This document shows positions 18,650 to 27,442 of a DNA stretch of 33,344 nucleotides, one piece after another. The stretch spans positions 1-33,344 of the forward strand of contig JALZVV010000159.1 of the NCBI GenBank assembly GCA_023299935.1, given 5' to 3'. This DNA is from Dokdonia sp. GTDB taxonomy: Bacteria; Bacteroidota; Bacteroidia; Flavobacteriales; Flavobacteriaceae. The position numbers and the translations under genes are program-made. The notes under the pieces are model-generated. The model was not told the DNA's origin, did no database searches, and saw only the letters and a program-made list of their open reading frames with translations. Position 1 is the first letter of the stretch; each line of letters opens with the position of its first letter.

Positions 18650-20176
18650 TTAAAACGGCACCCCGTCATCTTCCCCTCCAAAAGCTTCATCTGGAGATGG
18701 TAAATTATCGGGTTTAAAGGTATCATCATTTGCCGCGGCATTCATACTACTAGCAAATTCATAAGGAGTGCTAAAATCGTCTAGATTATCAAACTTACCA
18801 AGATGTCCAATAAACTTAAGACGTATATTATCTAAACCTCCATTACGGTGCTTTGCGACAATAAACTCGCCTTGACCTTCTGTTGGGCTGCGCTCTTCAT
18901 CATCCCACTCCTCTATCTTGTAGTATTCTGGACGATAGATAAACGATACAATATCTGCATCTTGCTCAATCGCTCCAGACTCACGTAAATCAGAAAGTAT
19001 AGGGCGCTTGCTACCCCCACGCGTCTCTACTGCACGTGATAATTGCGACAGGGCGATTACGGGTACATTAAGTTCTTTTGCTAGTGCTTTTAGGTTACGA
19101 GATATCATCGAGATTTCTTGCTCACGGTTCCCTCCTTTTTGGGTAGAACCACCTGTCATTAATTGCAAATAATCAATCATGATTATCTTGATTCCATACT
19201 GAGAAGCAAGCCTTCTAGCTTTTGCTCTTAAATCAAAAATGGATAAAGACGGAGTATCATCTATAAAGAGAGGGGCCTTTTCAAGACTTTTTACTTTTAC
19301 GTTAAGCTGCTCCCACTCGTGTTTTTCTAATTTTCCTGTACGCAACTTTTCACTAGACAATCCTGTCTCTGAAGATATTAAACGCGTAATTAATTGTACT
19401 GAGCTCATCTCCAGAGAGAAGAAAGCAACAGGCACATTCTGGTCTACCGCCATATTACGAGCCATAGTAAGTGTCATCGCAGTTTTACCCATACCTGGTC
19501 GTGCAGCCACGATAATCAAATCTGAGGGTTGCCATCCAGAGGTAAGTGCGTCTACTTTATGGAAACCTGTAGGTACTCCTGAAAGTCCATCTTGATTGGC
19601 TATTTCTTCAATTTTCTTTTTGGCTTGAATCACGAGATTCTGCGCCGTTTCTGTACTACGCTTGACATTACCCTGAGTTACCTCATATAATTTAGTTTCG
19701 GCGGTATCTAACAGGTCAAAAACATCTGTCGTATCATCATATGCGTCTTCTATAATCTCGTTAGAGATTTTAATCAAAGAACGTTGGATATGTTTTTGTA
19801 AGATGATGCGTGCATGGTACTCTATATGCGCAGAAGAAGCTACTTTTTGGGTCAATTGTATCAAATAATAATCCCCTCCCGCAGCATCTAACTTAGCCAT
19901 TTTCTTAAGTTGCTCAGAAACAGTTAATAAGTCAATAGGCTGCCCTTCTTCAAAAAGGATTCTAATGGCCTCAAAAATGTACTTATGCTGTTCTTTATAG
20001 AAAACATCTGGAGCTAAAATATCTATCACCTCATCTACTCCTTTTTTATCAATCATCAAGGCTCCTAATACAACTAACTCTAAATCAAGTGCTTGTGGTG
20101 GTATTTTGCCTTTTTCTAAAGGGATTACTTGCCCCTTTGCGATATTAAATGCTGGTGTAGGTTTTGGTTGCTCCAT
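18650..20176 (-). CDS. dnaB: Replicative DNA helicase DnaB
   Basis: Hexameric helicase that unwinds the replication fork. I start at ATG 20176 (MEQPKPTPAFN); an in-frame extension to 20239 would translate the GCTTTCGCGAAAGC palindrome and looks non-coding. The 508 residues have the N-terminal DnaB domain (LDLELVVLGALMID, about 30-140), a linker, and the RecA-like domain with Walker A ARPGMGKTA near 225 and Walker B IIMIDYLQL near 330. Further on are the arginine-finger region (SQLSRAVETR) and DLRESGAIEQDAD. No intein. The C-terminal tail is acidic and ends GGEDDGVPF, very like the SSB C-terminal tip DDDIPF, which is not a feature of E. coli DnaB. It is preceded by accA, with that gene's terminator between. 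Confidence 0.95.
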   Translation of the reverse strand: MEQPKPTPAFNIAKGQVIPLEKGKIPPQALDLELVVLGALMIDKKGVDEVIDILAPDVFYKEQHKYIFEAIRILFEEGQPIDLLTVSEQLKKMAKLDAAGGDYYLIQLTQKVASSAHIEYHARIILQKHIQRSLIKISNEIIEDAYDDTTDVFDLLDTAETKLYEVTQGNVKRSTETAQNLVIQAKKKIEEIANQDGLSGVPTGFHKVDALTSGWQPSDLIIVAARPGMGKTAMTLTMARNMAVDQNVPVAFFSLEMSSVQLITRLISSETGLSSEKLRTGKLEKHEWEQLNVKVKSLEKAPLFIDDTPSLSIFDLRAKARRLASQYGIKIIMIDYLQLMTGGSTQKGGNREQEISMISRNLKALAKELNVPVIALSQLSRAVETRGGSKRPILSDLRESGAIEQDADIVSFIYRPEYYKIEEWDDEERSPTEGQGEFIVAKHRNGGLDNIRLKFIGHLGKFDNLDDFSTPYEFASSMNAAANDDTFKPDNLPSPDEAFGGEDDGVPF

Positions 20177-20212
20177 GCTTGTAAAAATATGAAAAAGGCT
20201 AGGTGATAGTTT

Positions 20213-20226
20213 GCTTTCGCGAAAGC
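20213..20226. repeat. GCTTTCGCGAAAGC palindrome, copy 5 (upstream of dnaB)
   Basis: Perfect 14-bp core, 36 bp upstream of the dnaB ATG, in the accA-dnaB spacer; the symmetry stops at the core (T/G flank). Confidence 0.9.
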
Positions 20227-20287
20227 GTATTACTAACAATCCCTAGTTTATAAATCTTTAATAACTGAAAAATATTGTTTATAAGTG

Positions 20288-20317
20288 TAAAAAAATCCGA
20301 AGCAAAAACTTCGGATT
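20288..20317 (-). terminator. Rho-independent terminator of accA
   Basis: Stem AATCCGAAG / CTTCGGATT with a 6-nt loop, 25 bp after the accA stop, followed on the minus strand by a run of seven or more T. Confidence 0.9.
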
Positions 20318-20342
20318 GTTGTATCAAGTGTAAAAATCACTG

Positions 20343-21296
20343 TTAGTCCTTAAACACTCCTATCTTGGAATACTTATCCATTCTTTTTTCGACCAAATCT
20401 TTTGGTGATAAGTTTTTAAATTCATCATATGCGGCTACAATTGCCTTCTGAACTATTCCAAAAGTTTCTTCTCGATTTGCATGGGCTCCACCTAAAGGTT
20501 CCTTTACAATTTCATCTATAATCTTTTGCTTCTTCATATCTGACGCTGTAAGCTTTAACGCTTCTGCTGCTTGCTCTTTAAATTCCCAGCTTCTCCATAA
20601 GATTGAAGAACAGGATTCTGGAGAAATTACAGAATACCAAGTATTCTCTAGCATCAACACCTTATCGCCTACACCTATACCCAAAGCACCACCGCTTGCT
20701 CCTTCACCTATAATCACTACAATGATAGGTACCTTAAGACGTGTCATCTCAAGAATATTTCGGGCAATAGCTTCACCTTGACCACGTTCTTCGGCTTCTA
20801 GTCCAGGATATGCTCCCGGTGTATCGATAATAGTTACTACAGGTACTCCGAATTTTTCTGCGCTTTTCATAAGACGCAGTGCCTTGCGATAACCTTCTGG
20901 GTTAGCCATCCCAAAATTGCGGTACTGGCGGGTCTTAGTATTGTATCCTTTTTGTTGACCAACGAACATATAACTCTGATCTCCTATCTTGCCCAGACCA
21001 CCTATCATAGCTTTATCGTCTTTTACATTACGGTCTCCGTGCAATTCCAAAAAGGTATCGCCACAAATGGCATTAATATAATCTAAAGTATAGGGTCTGT
21101 TAGGATGACGTGATAGCTGTACTCGCTGCCAAGAGGTTAGATTCTTATAGATATCCTTTTTTGCAGCAGCAAGCTTTTTTTCTATTTGCTTGCAAGTCTG
21201 GCTTACATCTACATCACTTTCCTCTCCTATTATAGCACACTTTTCTAGCTGTTCTTCTAGTTCTTTAATGGGTAATTCAAAATCTAAATATTCCAT
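20343..21296 (-). CDS. accA: Acetyl-CoA carboxylase carboxyltransferase subunit alpha
   Basis: Alpha subunit of the carboxyltransferase that, with AccD, moves CO2 from biotin to acetyl-CoA to give malonyl-CoA for fatty acid synthesis. I start at ATG 21296 ([16 protein letters not shown]), the family's usual N-terminus; an upstream in-frame ATG at 21329 overlaps the leader. The 317 residues keep [27 protein letters not shown], the acyl-CoA-binding region with [11 protein letters not shown], and the oxyanion-hole glycines in [15 protein letters not shown], followed by YSVISPE. accD is not in the window. The promoter box TATATTTG is 44 bp upstream. Confidence 0.96.
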   Translation of the reverse strand: MEYLDFELPIKELEEQLEKCAIIGEESDVDVSQTCKQIEKKLAAAKKDIYKNLTSWQRVQLSRHPNRPYTLDYINAICGDTFLELHGDRNVKDDKAMIGGLGKIGDQSYMFVGQQKGYNTKTRQYRNFGMANPEGYRKALRLMKSAEKFGVPVVTIIDTPGAYPGLEAEERGQGEAIARNILEMTRLKVPIIVVIIGEGASGGALGIGVGDKVLMLENTWYSVISPESCSSILWRSWEFKEQAAEALKLTASDMKKQKIIDEIVKEPLGGAHANREETFGIVQKAIVAAYDEFKNLSPKDLVEKRMDKYSKIGVFKD

Positions 21297-21340
21297 CTTT
21301 ATGTTGTTGCCTTTTATTGAAAAAGGCATGTTAGGTTTGA

Positions 21341-21348
21341 CAAATATA
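21341..21348 (-). promoter_or_regulatory. Putative -7 box of accA
   Basis: Minus strand TATATTTG, a perfect TAnnTTTG, 44 bp before the accA ATG and just past the end of the EamA gene stop region. Confidence 0.45.
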
Positions 21349-21356
21349 AGGGATTT

Positions 21357-22271
21357 CTATGCTACTTTTTTTGATTTCTTCTTCCTAAAAAGGTGTCGGT
21401 TTTTAAGAATCCCATTTGCAATTACTACTAACAATATTATCAGGGCTCCATAATAAAATTTGGGATCCATTTTTTCGCTATCGCCTAGAATAAAAAACGC
21501 GAGTAATATACCATATACTGGTTCCAAGTTAATGGTAAGCATAATCGTGTAGGGACTCAAATGTTTCATCACCTTAACCGCCGCGATAAAGGCATAAGCC
21601 GTGCACACAGTGGCTAGAATAAAAATGTATATCCAATCTGAAGAAGATAATGTATAAAAGGACAATGAGAAGAAGGTGTCCGTTTTTGCAAAAGCAAGAT
21701 AGATCACAATAAATCCAGTACCTATAAGGAGTTCGTAAAAAGAGATTTTAGTAGGGTTATGATGAGCAATAAACCGCCCATTAATCAATGTAAAAATAGC
21801 TGATAAGAATGCAGAAATTAATGCCAGTAAAATTCCTAGTTGATATTCTGGTTGCACCTCAAATATCATATACAAAGCGCCAGCAACTATCGCCCCGAAC
21901 AATAATTCATAAAAGATAAATTTCCTTTTATAAAAGAGTGGTTCCAGCAAAGCAGTAAATAAAGCCCCTGTACTCATACAGGCTAATGTAACTGATACGT
22001 TTGCCACTTTAATGGCTCCAAAAAAAGTAAGCCAGTGCAAAGCAATTACCACACCTGCCAAGGCAAAGCCCCAAAAGCTGTTCCTATTGACAGAAATATC
22101 AATCTTTTTGACCTTGATATAAATGAAAATAAAGAAGGATGCAAGTCCCATTCTAAAAAATACTAGCGGTACGGAATCAATAGAAATTAGGGCTCCTATA
22201 ACCGCAGTAAAACCCCATATAAATACAATGAGATGATAATGGAGGTAACTTCCTAGTCTAGCGTTTTGCAT
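21357..22271 (-). CDS. EamA/DMT-family transporter
   Basis: A 304-residue inner-membrane protein with about ten TM helices in two EamA repeats (about 8-130 and 145-290). The first repeat begins HLIVFIWGFTAVIGALIS and has the EamA-typical PLVFFRMGLA; the second ends with a glycine/proline-containing LEPVYGILLAFFILGD, the LEP(V/L) signature of this superfamily. The C-terminus is basic (HLFRKKKSKKVA), consistent with a cytoplasmic end. The substrate cannot be told; family members export amino acids or other small metabolites. It overlaps the LptF/G gene by 14 bp and is probably the last gene of that unit. Confidence 0.85.
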   Translation of the reverse strand: MQNARLGSYLHYHLIVFIWGFTAVIGALISIDSVPLVFFRMGLASFFIFIYIKVKKIDISVNRNSFWGFALAGVVIALHWLTFFGAIKVANVSVTLACMSTGALFTALLEPLFYKRKFIFYELLFGAIVAGALYMIFEVQPEYQLGILLALISAFLSAIFTLINGRFIAHHNPTKISFYELLIGTGFIVIYLAFAKTDTFFSLSFYTLSSSDWIYIFILATVCTAYAFIAAVKVMKHLSPYTIMLTINLEPVYGILLAFFILGDSEKMDPKFYYGALIILLVVIANGILKNRHLFRKKKSKKVA

Positions 22272-23334
22272 TTTGCAATAGATATACCGCTAAAATAGCA
22301 AAGAGAATATTAGGTGTCCAAACTGCCACTAGTGGTGGAAAGTCTGATTGCTCTGCAAGCGTTCCAAATACTTTATCAAAAAAGATAAAAATAAAGGCAA
22401 GCATAATACCAAAAGCAAGATTAATTCCCATTCCGCCGCGGCGTTTCATAGCAGATACAGCAACAGCAATAATTGTAAGAATATAGGCTGCAACTGGCAA
22501 GCTGTATCGTTTTTGAAGTGTGACTTCATATCTACTTATATAGGACGAGCCTCTTGCCCTTTCTTTTGCAATAAATTTATTGAGTTCTGGGGTATTTAGA
22601 GTTTCTGCAATGTACTCTACAGGTGTCAAGTCATCTATATCAAAGGCAAAGGTGGTATCTATTTTTGTTTTACTTACTATAATATCATCGTCTACTCCTA
22701 CTATTCTTTTTTTGAAATTAAATAATGAATACGTCGTATCCTTTGCATTGAAAACAATTCTTGCCGCACTCATTTTATAGGTCAATTTATTATCTTCAAA
22801 ATGTTCCCAGGTAAAATTACGCCCAGTTTTAGAAACAGGACTAAAACTACTTACATAGATATAATCATTATCATTAATCTGCCTATATACTTCTTTTGTT
22901 TCTCTGTCCTTTTTATTTCTGCTCAGATATTCATATTTGAACTCATTGAATCCTTTACTTGCTCTAGGCGCAAGATATGTTCCTAAAATAAAGGCTCCCA
23001 CACAAACTACGGTTGCTCCTATCATATAGGGTCGTAAGAATCTCCAGAAAGAAACCCCACTACTTAAGAAAGCAATAACCTCTGTGTTATTTGCAAGTTT
23101 TGAAGTAAACCATATTACAGACAAAAACAAAAACAGGGGGAAAAGTAGATTTGCAAAGTAAATCGTAAAATTGAGATAATAGATAGCAATCTCTCCAAAA
23201 GGAACTTGGTTTGCTAGCATTTTATCAATCTTCTCTGCAAGGTTTACCGTAATCCCAATAGGGATAAAAAGCAAAAGCATAGTAACAAAAGTCCCTATGT
23301 AGCGCTTAACGATATACCAGTCTAAAATCTTCAC
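22258..23334 (-). CDS. LptF/LptG-family LPS export permease
   Basis: A 358-residue YjgP/YjgQ-family permease, part of the inner-membrane LptBFGC machine that extracts LPS from the membrane. TM helices are at about 12-35, 48-75 and 98-120, a periplasmic jellyroll-like domain spans about 130-260, and three TM helices cover about 270-355, the LptF/G layout. NTEVIAFLSSGVS and the N-terminal ILDWYIVKRYIGTF are family-typical. Whether it is LptF or LptG cannot be settled here. The start codon is GTG (23334), overlapping the tgt stop by one base (TAGTG), so translation is likely coupled to tgt. Confidence 0.85.
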   Translation of the reverse strand: MKILDWYIVKRYIGTFVTMLLLFIPIGITVNLAEKIDKMLANQVPFGEIAIYYLNFTIYFANLLFPLFLFLSVIWFTSKLANNTEVIAFLSSGVSFWRFLRPYMIGATVVCVGAFILGTYLAPRASKGFNEFKYEYLSRNKKDRETKEVYRQINDNDYIYVSSFSPVSKTGRNFTWEHFEDNKLTYKMSAARIVFNAKDTTYSLFNFKKRIVGVDDDIIVSKTKIDTTFAFDIDDLTPVEYIAETLNTPELNKFIAKERARGSSYISRYEVTLQKRYSLPVAAYILTIIAVAVSAMKRRGGMGINLAFGIMLAFIFIFFDKVFGTLAEQSDFPPLVAVWTPNILFAILAVYLLQNAKR

Positions 23335-24464
23335 TATAGTCGTTTATCCATTTGTTTGACCATCATATCCTTCCAAGTAATAAAGGTGCCAGCTAATATT
23401 TGCTTGCGCGCTTCTCGCACTAACCACATATAAAATCCAAGATTATGGATGGTAGCAATTTGCATCCCTAATAATTCGTGGCATTTAAAAAGGTGTTTCA
23501 AATAAGCTTTGCTATATTCTGTATCTACCCAAGTAATGCCCATTTCATCTATGGCAGAAAAATCTTCTTCCCACTTTTTATTCTTAATATTAATGGTACC
23601 ATGAGCCGTAAATAGCATCCCATTTCTTGCATTCCTGGTAGGCATCACACAATCAAACATATCAATACCAAGTGCAATATTCTCTAAAATATTGATAGGT
23701 GTCCCCACACCCATAAGATAGCGTGGCTTCTCTTTGGGAAGGATGGCTGTCACTACTTCTGTCATCGCATACAGCTCCTCTGCAGGCTCTCCTACAGATA
23801 GGCCGCCTATCGCATTCCCAAAGGAATTGGTATTGGCAATATACTCAGCAGATTGTGCTCTCAAATCTTTATACGTACTTCCTTGTACAATAGGAAAAAG
23901 TGTTTGCTCATAATCATATAAGGCGGGCGTTTTATCAAAATGCGCAATACATCTGTCTAACCAGCGATGCGTCATATGCATCGAGCGTTTAGCATATCTA
24001 TAATCGCAAGGATAAGGTGTGCACTCATCAAAAGCCATGATAATATCTGCACCTATTTGCCGCTGTATCTCCATTACATTTTCTGGCGTAAAAAGGTGCA
24101 TAGACCCATCTACATGGGATTTAAACTTTACTCCTTCTTCTTTAATCTTTCTTCGATTGGATAAGGAATAAACTTGATACCCTCCACTATCGGTTAGAAT
24201 AGGGCGTTTCCAGTTCATGAATTTATGTAGACCTCCTGCTTTTTGAAGGATTCCTGTACCTGGCCTTAAGTACAAATGATAGGTGTTTCCTAAAATGATA
24301 TCAGGATTAATATCTTCTCTCAACTCTCTTTGATGCACTCCTTTTACAGAGGCAACTGTCCCTACAGGCATAAATATAGGTGTCTCGATTATACCGTGAT
24401 CTGTAGTAAGTTTCCCTGCTCTCGCCTGAGAAGCATTGTCTGTGGTAAGAAGGTCAAATTGCAT
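23334..24464 (-). CDS. tgt: tRNA-guanine(34) transglycosylase (queuine tRNA-ribosyltransferase)
   Basis: Exchanges guanine-34 in GUN-anticodon tRNAs for preQ1 (queuosine pathway). ATG 24464 gives MQFDLLTTDN, the normal N-terminus; an upstream in-frame TTG is unlikely. Of 376 residues, D92 (TDSGGYQVYS) and nucleophile D271 (FDCVMPTRNARNG) are present, as are GGLSVGEP (220-227) and the TIHNL His, H340. The zinc site is altered: the bacterial CxCxxC before the H is replaced by G309-x-T311-x-x-D314 (GITWVDTEYSKAYLKHL), so all three zinc Cys are lost. I recall this as typical of Bacteroidota enzymes. The -7 promoter box lies 6 bp upstream of the ATG, suggesting a leaderless transcript. Confidence 0.94.
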   Translation of the reverse strand: MQFDLLTTDNASQARAGKLTTDHGIIETPIFMPVGTVASVKGVHQRELREDINPDIILGNTYHLYLRPGTGILQKAGGLHKFMNWKRPILTDSGGYQVYSLSNRRKIKEEGVKFKSHVDGSMHLFTPENVMEIQRQIGADIIMAFDECTPYPCDYRYAKRSMHMTHRWLDRCIAHFDKTPALYDYEQTLFPIVQGSTYKDLRAQSAEYIANTNSFGNAIGGLSVGEPAEELYAMTEVVTAILPKEKPRYLMGVGTPINILENIALGIDMFDCVMPTRNARNGMLFTAHGTINIKNKKWEEDFSAIDEMGITWVDTEYSKAYLKHLFKCHELLGMQIATIHNLGFYMWLVREARKQILAGTFITWKDMMVKQMDKRL

Positions 24465-24470
24465 AGAACG

Positions 24471-24478
24471 CAAATATA
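24471..24478 (-). promoter_or_regulatory. Putative -7 box of tgt, possible leaderless start
   Basis: Minus strand TATATTTG ends 6 bp before the tgt ATG. A -7 box here would put the transcript start at or within a few bases of the ATG. No -33 TTG at ideal spacing. Confidence 0.35.
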
Positions 24479-24522
24479 ATTGTTAATATAGGACAGACCA
24501 CATATCAAATAATAAATTGCTC

Positions 24523-25755
24523 TTAAAACAAGCTAATAATATACCAAACACTAAATCCAACTAATGCAATAATACTTGAGATACTAACCCAATCTAAAGT
24601 TTTAGAAAGCCGTGCTTTTTCTGGAATTGATTTATCCTTAAAAACTAAGTAATTACAAATCGCATAAAAAGGTGCTGTTAGAAAAGACAAGATGGTAGCT
24701 ACTTTTATTAATACTCCCATCTCACTCACAAAAAACAAGAGAATGATACAAGTTCCCGCTATCAATATCCCTAACCAAAACAAATAGCTCGTCGCTTTTC
24801 CGGAAAATCCTAGGAGATTGGCAGCTTTAGACATAGCTCTGGGCGAAGCATCCAAAGTAGTCAAGGTGGTGCTAAACATCGTAGTTAAGGCAGCTATACC
24901 AATAAAAATAGCAGCCCAACTCCCTAAACTAGAAGTATACATTGTAATGAGCTGTCTCGCAAACACACCACCTACATTAGAAAAACTCTCTCCAGTGCCA
25001 AACATTACCAAAGCTCCGAGAATAGCAAAGGCTAAACCTAATATTACGGTACTTATATAACCAATATTAAAATCAAATAAGGCTGTACTTACAGATAGTT
25101 TTTCTGTAGATTTCTTTTCCAAAGTCCATAAAGAATGCCATATAGAAATATCCATAGGCGCTGGCATCCACCCCATAAAAGCAATCATAAAAGCAATACC
25201 GGTAGCGGTTTCAGGAATAACCTGATTGAACGACAACACCTGAGAACTAACGGAGACTATGTTTTCCTGAAAAGCAAAAAAAACGGCAATCAGAGTGCTT
25301 AAAGTGAGGGTGATAATTACGACCTTCATGAGTTTATCTAGCACTTTATAGCGACCAACAATTAATACAAAAGCACAAACCATAGTAATAACCACACTCC
25401 ATATCGCTGCATTTTCTGTAATCCCAAAAAGATGAACGGCCAAGCCAGCCGTAACTATCGTTACCGCTGTTTGTATGGTAAACATGGTGAGTAAGCTGAG
25501 AATAAAGTAAGTTACTAATATGGGCTTCCCAAGCTTGAGATAGCCATCAAGTAAACTCTTCCCCGTTACCGCTGCATATCGCGGACCAAATTGAAAAAAA
25601 GGATACTTAATCACATTAATGAGTACCAGTGCCCATAGTAATCCAAATCCATAATCTGCGCCGGCACGTGTAGATTGCACCAAATGCGACACGCCTATTG
25701 CCGCTCCCGCAAATAACAATCCTGGACCTAATTTCTTAATAGAAAGAGTATTCAT
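24523..25755 (-). CDS. Nramp-like transporter with altered metal-site motifs
   Basis: A 410-residue inner-membrane protein with about eleven TM helices, Nramp/LeuT fold by sequence pattern (LGPGLLFAGAA..., GFGLLWALVL). The Nramp metal site is not conserved: the TM1 DPGN is replaced by GVSH (21-24) and TM6 MPH by M197-P198-A199, so both the metal-binding Asp and Asn and the His are missing. The substrate may not be Mn/Fe. Members of this Bacteroidota subgroup are commonly named Nramp-family transporters without functional proof. Its ATG overlaps the sigma factor stop (ATGA, 4 bp), tying expression to the upstream sigma gene. No terminator follows before tgt. Confidence 0.8.
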   Translation of the reverse strand: MNTLSIKKLGPGLLFAGAAIGVSHLVQSTRAGADYGFGLLWALVLINVIKYPFFQFGPRYAAVTGKSLLDGYLKLGKPILVTYFILSLLTMFTIQTAVTIVTAGLAVHLFGITENAAIWSVVITMVCAFVLIVGRYKVLDKLMKVVIITLTLSTLIAVFFAFQENIVSVSSQVLSFNQVIPETATGIAFMIAFMGWMPAPMDISIWHSLWTLEKKSTEKLSVSTALFDFNIGYISTVILGLAFAILGALVMFGTGESFSNVGGVFARQLITMYTSSLGSWAAIFIGIAALTTMFSTTLTTLDASPRAMSKAANLLGFSGKATSYLFWLGILIAGTCIILLFFVSEMGVLIKVATILSFLTAPFYAICNYLVFKDKSIPEKARLSKTLDWVSISSIIALVGFSVWYIISLF

Positions 25756-26321
25756 TCTTTCCCGTTTTTAATGATATCTGCAAGAAGGCGTCTGGCTCTT
25801 AGTAGTTTTACTTTTACGCTACTCATAGGCTCATTAAGCTCTTCTTCCATTTCCTTATAGCTCATCTCCTGAAAATAACGCAGGTTTATCATTTCTTGAT
25901 AATGCGGCTTTAATTGTTTTATAAAACTCAGTAACTCAGCAAGATTTTGCTTTTTAATAAGTACATCTTCTGGTGTTGGACCTTCATCTGGTACACGATA
26001 TACTTGATCTTCATCTTTTTTTGTGATTTGAGATCGAATAGACGAAGCGCGTTTTCTTAAAATATCAATATGGATATTTTTAGAAATAGTAATTAGCCAA
26101 GTATTGAACCTAAAAGAGTCTTTATAGGTATCTAATTTATCAAAAGCTTTAGAGAAGGTTTGAATAGTTATCTCCTCTGCATCATACTCATCCTTAGTTC
26201 TTTTAAGTTGAAACTTATAGACTTCATTCCAGAAGGTATTGAGCAAAAAATTATAGGCGCTTTGACTGCCTTCTTTTGCTTTAGTAATTTCAGAACTTAT
26301 TTTGTCTTTTGTTATTTCCAA
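25752..26321 (-). CDS. Sigma-70-family (ECF-like) RNA polymerase sigma factor
   Basis: A 189-residue sigma factor of ECF layout. Sigma-2 spans about 18-85 (EEITIQTFSKAFDKLDTYK, FNTWLITISKNIHIDILRK), and sigma-4 is at about 125-180 (LKPHYQEMINLRYFQEMSYKEMEEELN, then SSVKVKLLRARRLL), with a short linker. The only in-frame start is TTG at 26321 (a stop codon lies upstream and there is no ATG for 140 codons). It overlaps the GT2 stop by 10 bp and the transporter start by 4 bp, so all three are probably translated together. No anti-sigma gene is next to it. Regulon unknown. Confidence 0.88.
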   Translation of the reverse strand: MEITKDKISSEITKAKEGSQSAYNFLLNTFWNEVYKFQLKRTKDEYDAEEITIQTFSKAFDKLDTYKDSFRFNTWLITISKNIHIDILRKRASSIRSQITKKDEDQVYRVPDEGPTPEDVLIKKQNLAELLSFIKQLKPHYQEMINLRYFQEMSYKEMEEELNEPMSSVKVKLLRARRLLADIIKNGKE

Positions 26322-27430
26322 CGACGCGGTTTTGCAATCAAGTTTGAGCTAAAGATACTTAATTGAAAAATGATAAGAAACAGTTCGTAAAAAGGATAGA
26401 GAAAGGCCACATCTTTCTCTTTGAGTTTAAAGGCAACTTTACCTACTATTATCCAGTTTATCAAATAACGTACTGCTAGTATCCATAGCACAATAGGCCA
26501 ATGCCATTGCAGGGATAGCAAAACCACAGCAAGCAGCACAAATAGTATCTGGCTTACATAAAACAGTCCCAACAGGAATTGATGCCCTTTTTTATAATGA
26601 TTAGCAATGTGTACGTGTCTTCTCTTCTGTATAATCCATTCAGAAAAAGTTCTTTTGGGTTCTGAAACCGTAAACGCATCTGGGTTAACACATAAAGCAG
26701 TATTTTTTGGGGTAGCGGCTGCATTTACAAATAAATCATCATCGCCACTCTGCACCTCCATATGATTCATAAAGCCGTTTTGCTCATAAAACAAGTCTGA
26801 AGAATAGGCCAAGTTGCGCCCTACACCCATATATGCATTTCCCCATTGCGCATAGCCAAAGTATTGCAGAGCGGTAAAAACGGTTTCATAGCGTATAAGA
26901 CTATTAAGTATAGAGCCTTTTACTTTTTTATAGGCACCATATCCCAAAACTATTTCCTTTTGATTATGAAAAGACAGCACCATATCTCTTAACCAAAAGG
27001 GAGAATTAGGAACACAATCTGCATCTGTAAAAACAAACAGCTTATGCGCTGCACGTTTGATTCCTAGGGTTAGGGCATACTTCTTACTTCCCCAGAAGGC
27101 TTCATTGTTTTCAACATTAACCACCGTAATGCGCTTATCTGCAGCGGCAAAGGTTTCGATAACTTCTTTAGTTTGGTCTATAGAGGCGTCATTAATCAAT
27201 ACGAGCTGATAGTCATCATATTGCTGCGCTAGCCATAATGGTATATTAGTACGAAGGTTTTCGGCTTCGTTTTTAGAACAGACTACAAGGGATACTGGAG
27301 GATTAGCTTTATGGGCTTTGGTAGGTTCCGCTTTCGCGAAAGCAAAACGAGAAAAAAACAAATAGTAAATAAGGTTACAGATTGTCACCCCAATAAATAT
27401 GTAGTAAAGGTATGGGAAGAGTATCTCCAA
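26312..27430 (-). CDS. GT2 glycosyltransferase, membrane-anchored
   Basis: A 372-residue family 2 glycosyltransferase. TM helix at about 8-27, then GT-A domain: VSLVVCSKNEAENL (46-59), LINDASIDQT, the D-x-D at D136/D138 (FTDADC), QSGDDDLF near 230 and QKRRHVH near 270 (the Q..RR motif, lacking the Trp of processive enzymes). Two or three C-terminal TM helices. Likely transfers a sugar to a lipid or envelope glycan on the cytoplasmic face; donor and acceptor unknown. The start codon is TTG, with an in-frame stop just upstream. Residues FAFAKA (29-34) are encoded by a copy of the GCTTTCGCGAAAGC palindrome. Next gene, the sigma factor, overlaps by 10 bp. Confidence 0.86.
   Translation of the reverse strand: MEILFPYLYYIFIGVTICNLIYYLFFSRFAFAKAEPTKAHKANPPVSLVVCSKNEAENLRTNIPLWLAQQYDDYQLVLINDASIDQTKEVIETFAAADKRITVVNVENNEAFWGSKKYALTLGIKRAAHKLFVFTDADCVPNSPFWLRDMVLSFHNQKEIVLGYGAYKKVKGSILNSLIRYETVFTALQYFGYAQWGNAYMGVGRNLAYSSDLFYEQNGFMNHMEVQSGDDDLFVNAAATPKNTALCVNPDAFTVSEPKRTFSEWIIQKRRHVHIANHYKKGHQFLLGLFYVSQILFVLLAVVLLSLQWHWPIVLWILAVRYLINWIIVGKVAFKLKEKDVAFLYPFYELFLIIFQLSIFSSNLIAKPRRWK
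27330..27343. repeat. GCTTTCGCGAAAGC palindrome, copy 6 (inside the GT2 gene)
   Basis: Perfect 14-bp core within the reading frame, read as A-F-A-K-A right after the first TM helix; a different frame from the copy in rimO. Confidence 0.9.
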
Positions 27431-27442
27431 GTGCTGGGACTA

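Noticed and set aside
20177-20239. In-frame N-terminal extension of dnaB
   Set aside because: It would translate the palindrome and a non-conserved stretch; the family N-terminus begins at the ATG at 20176.
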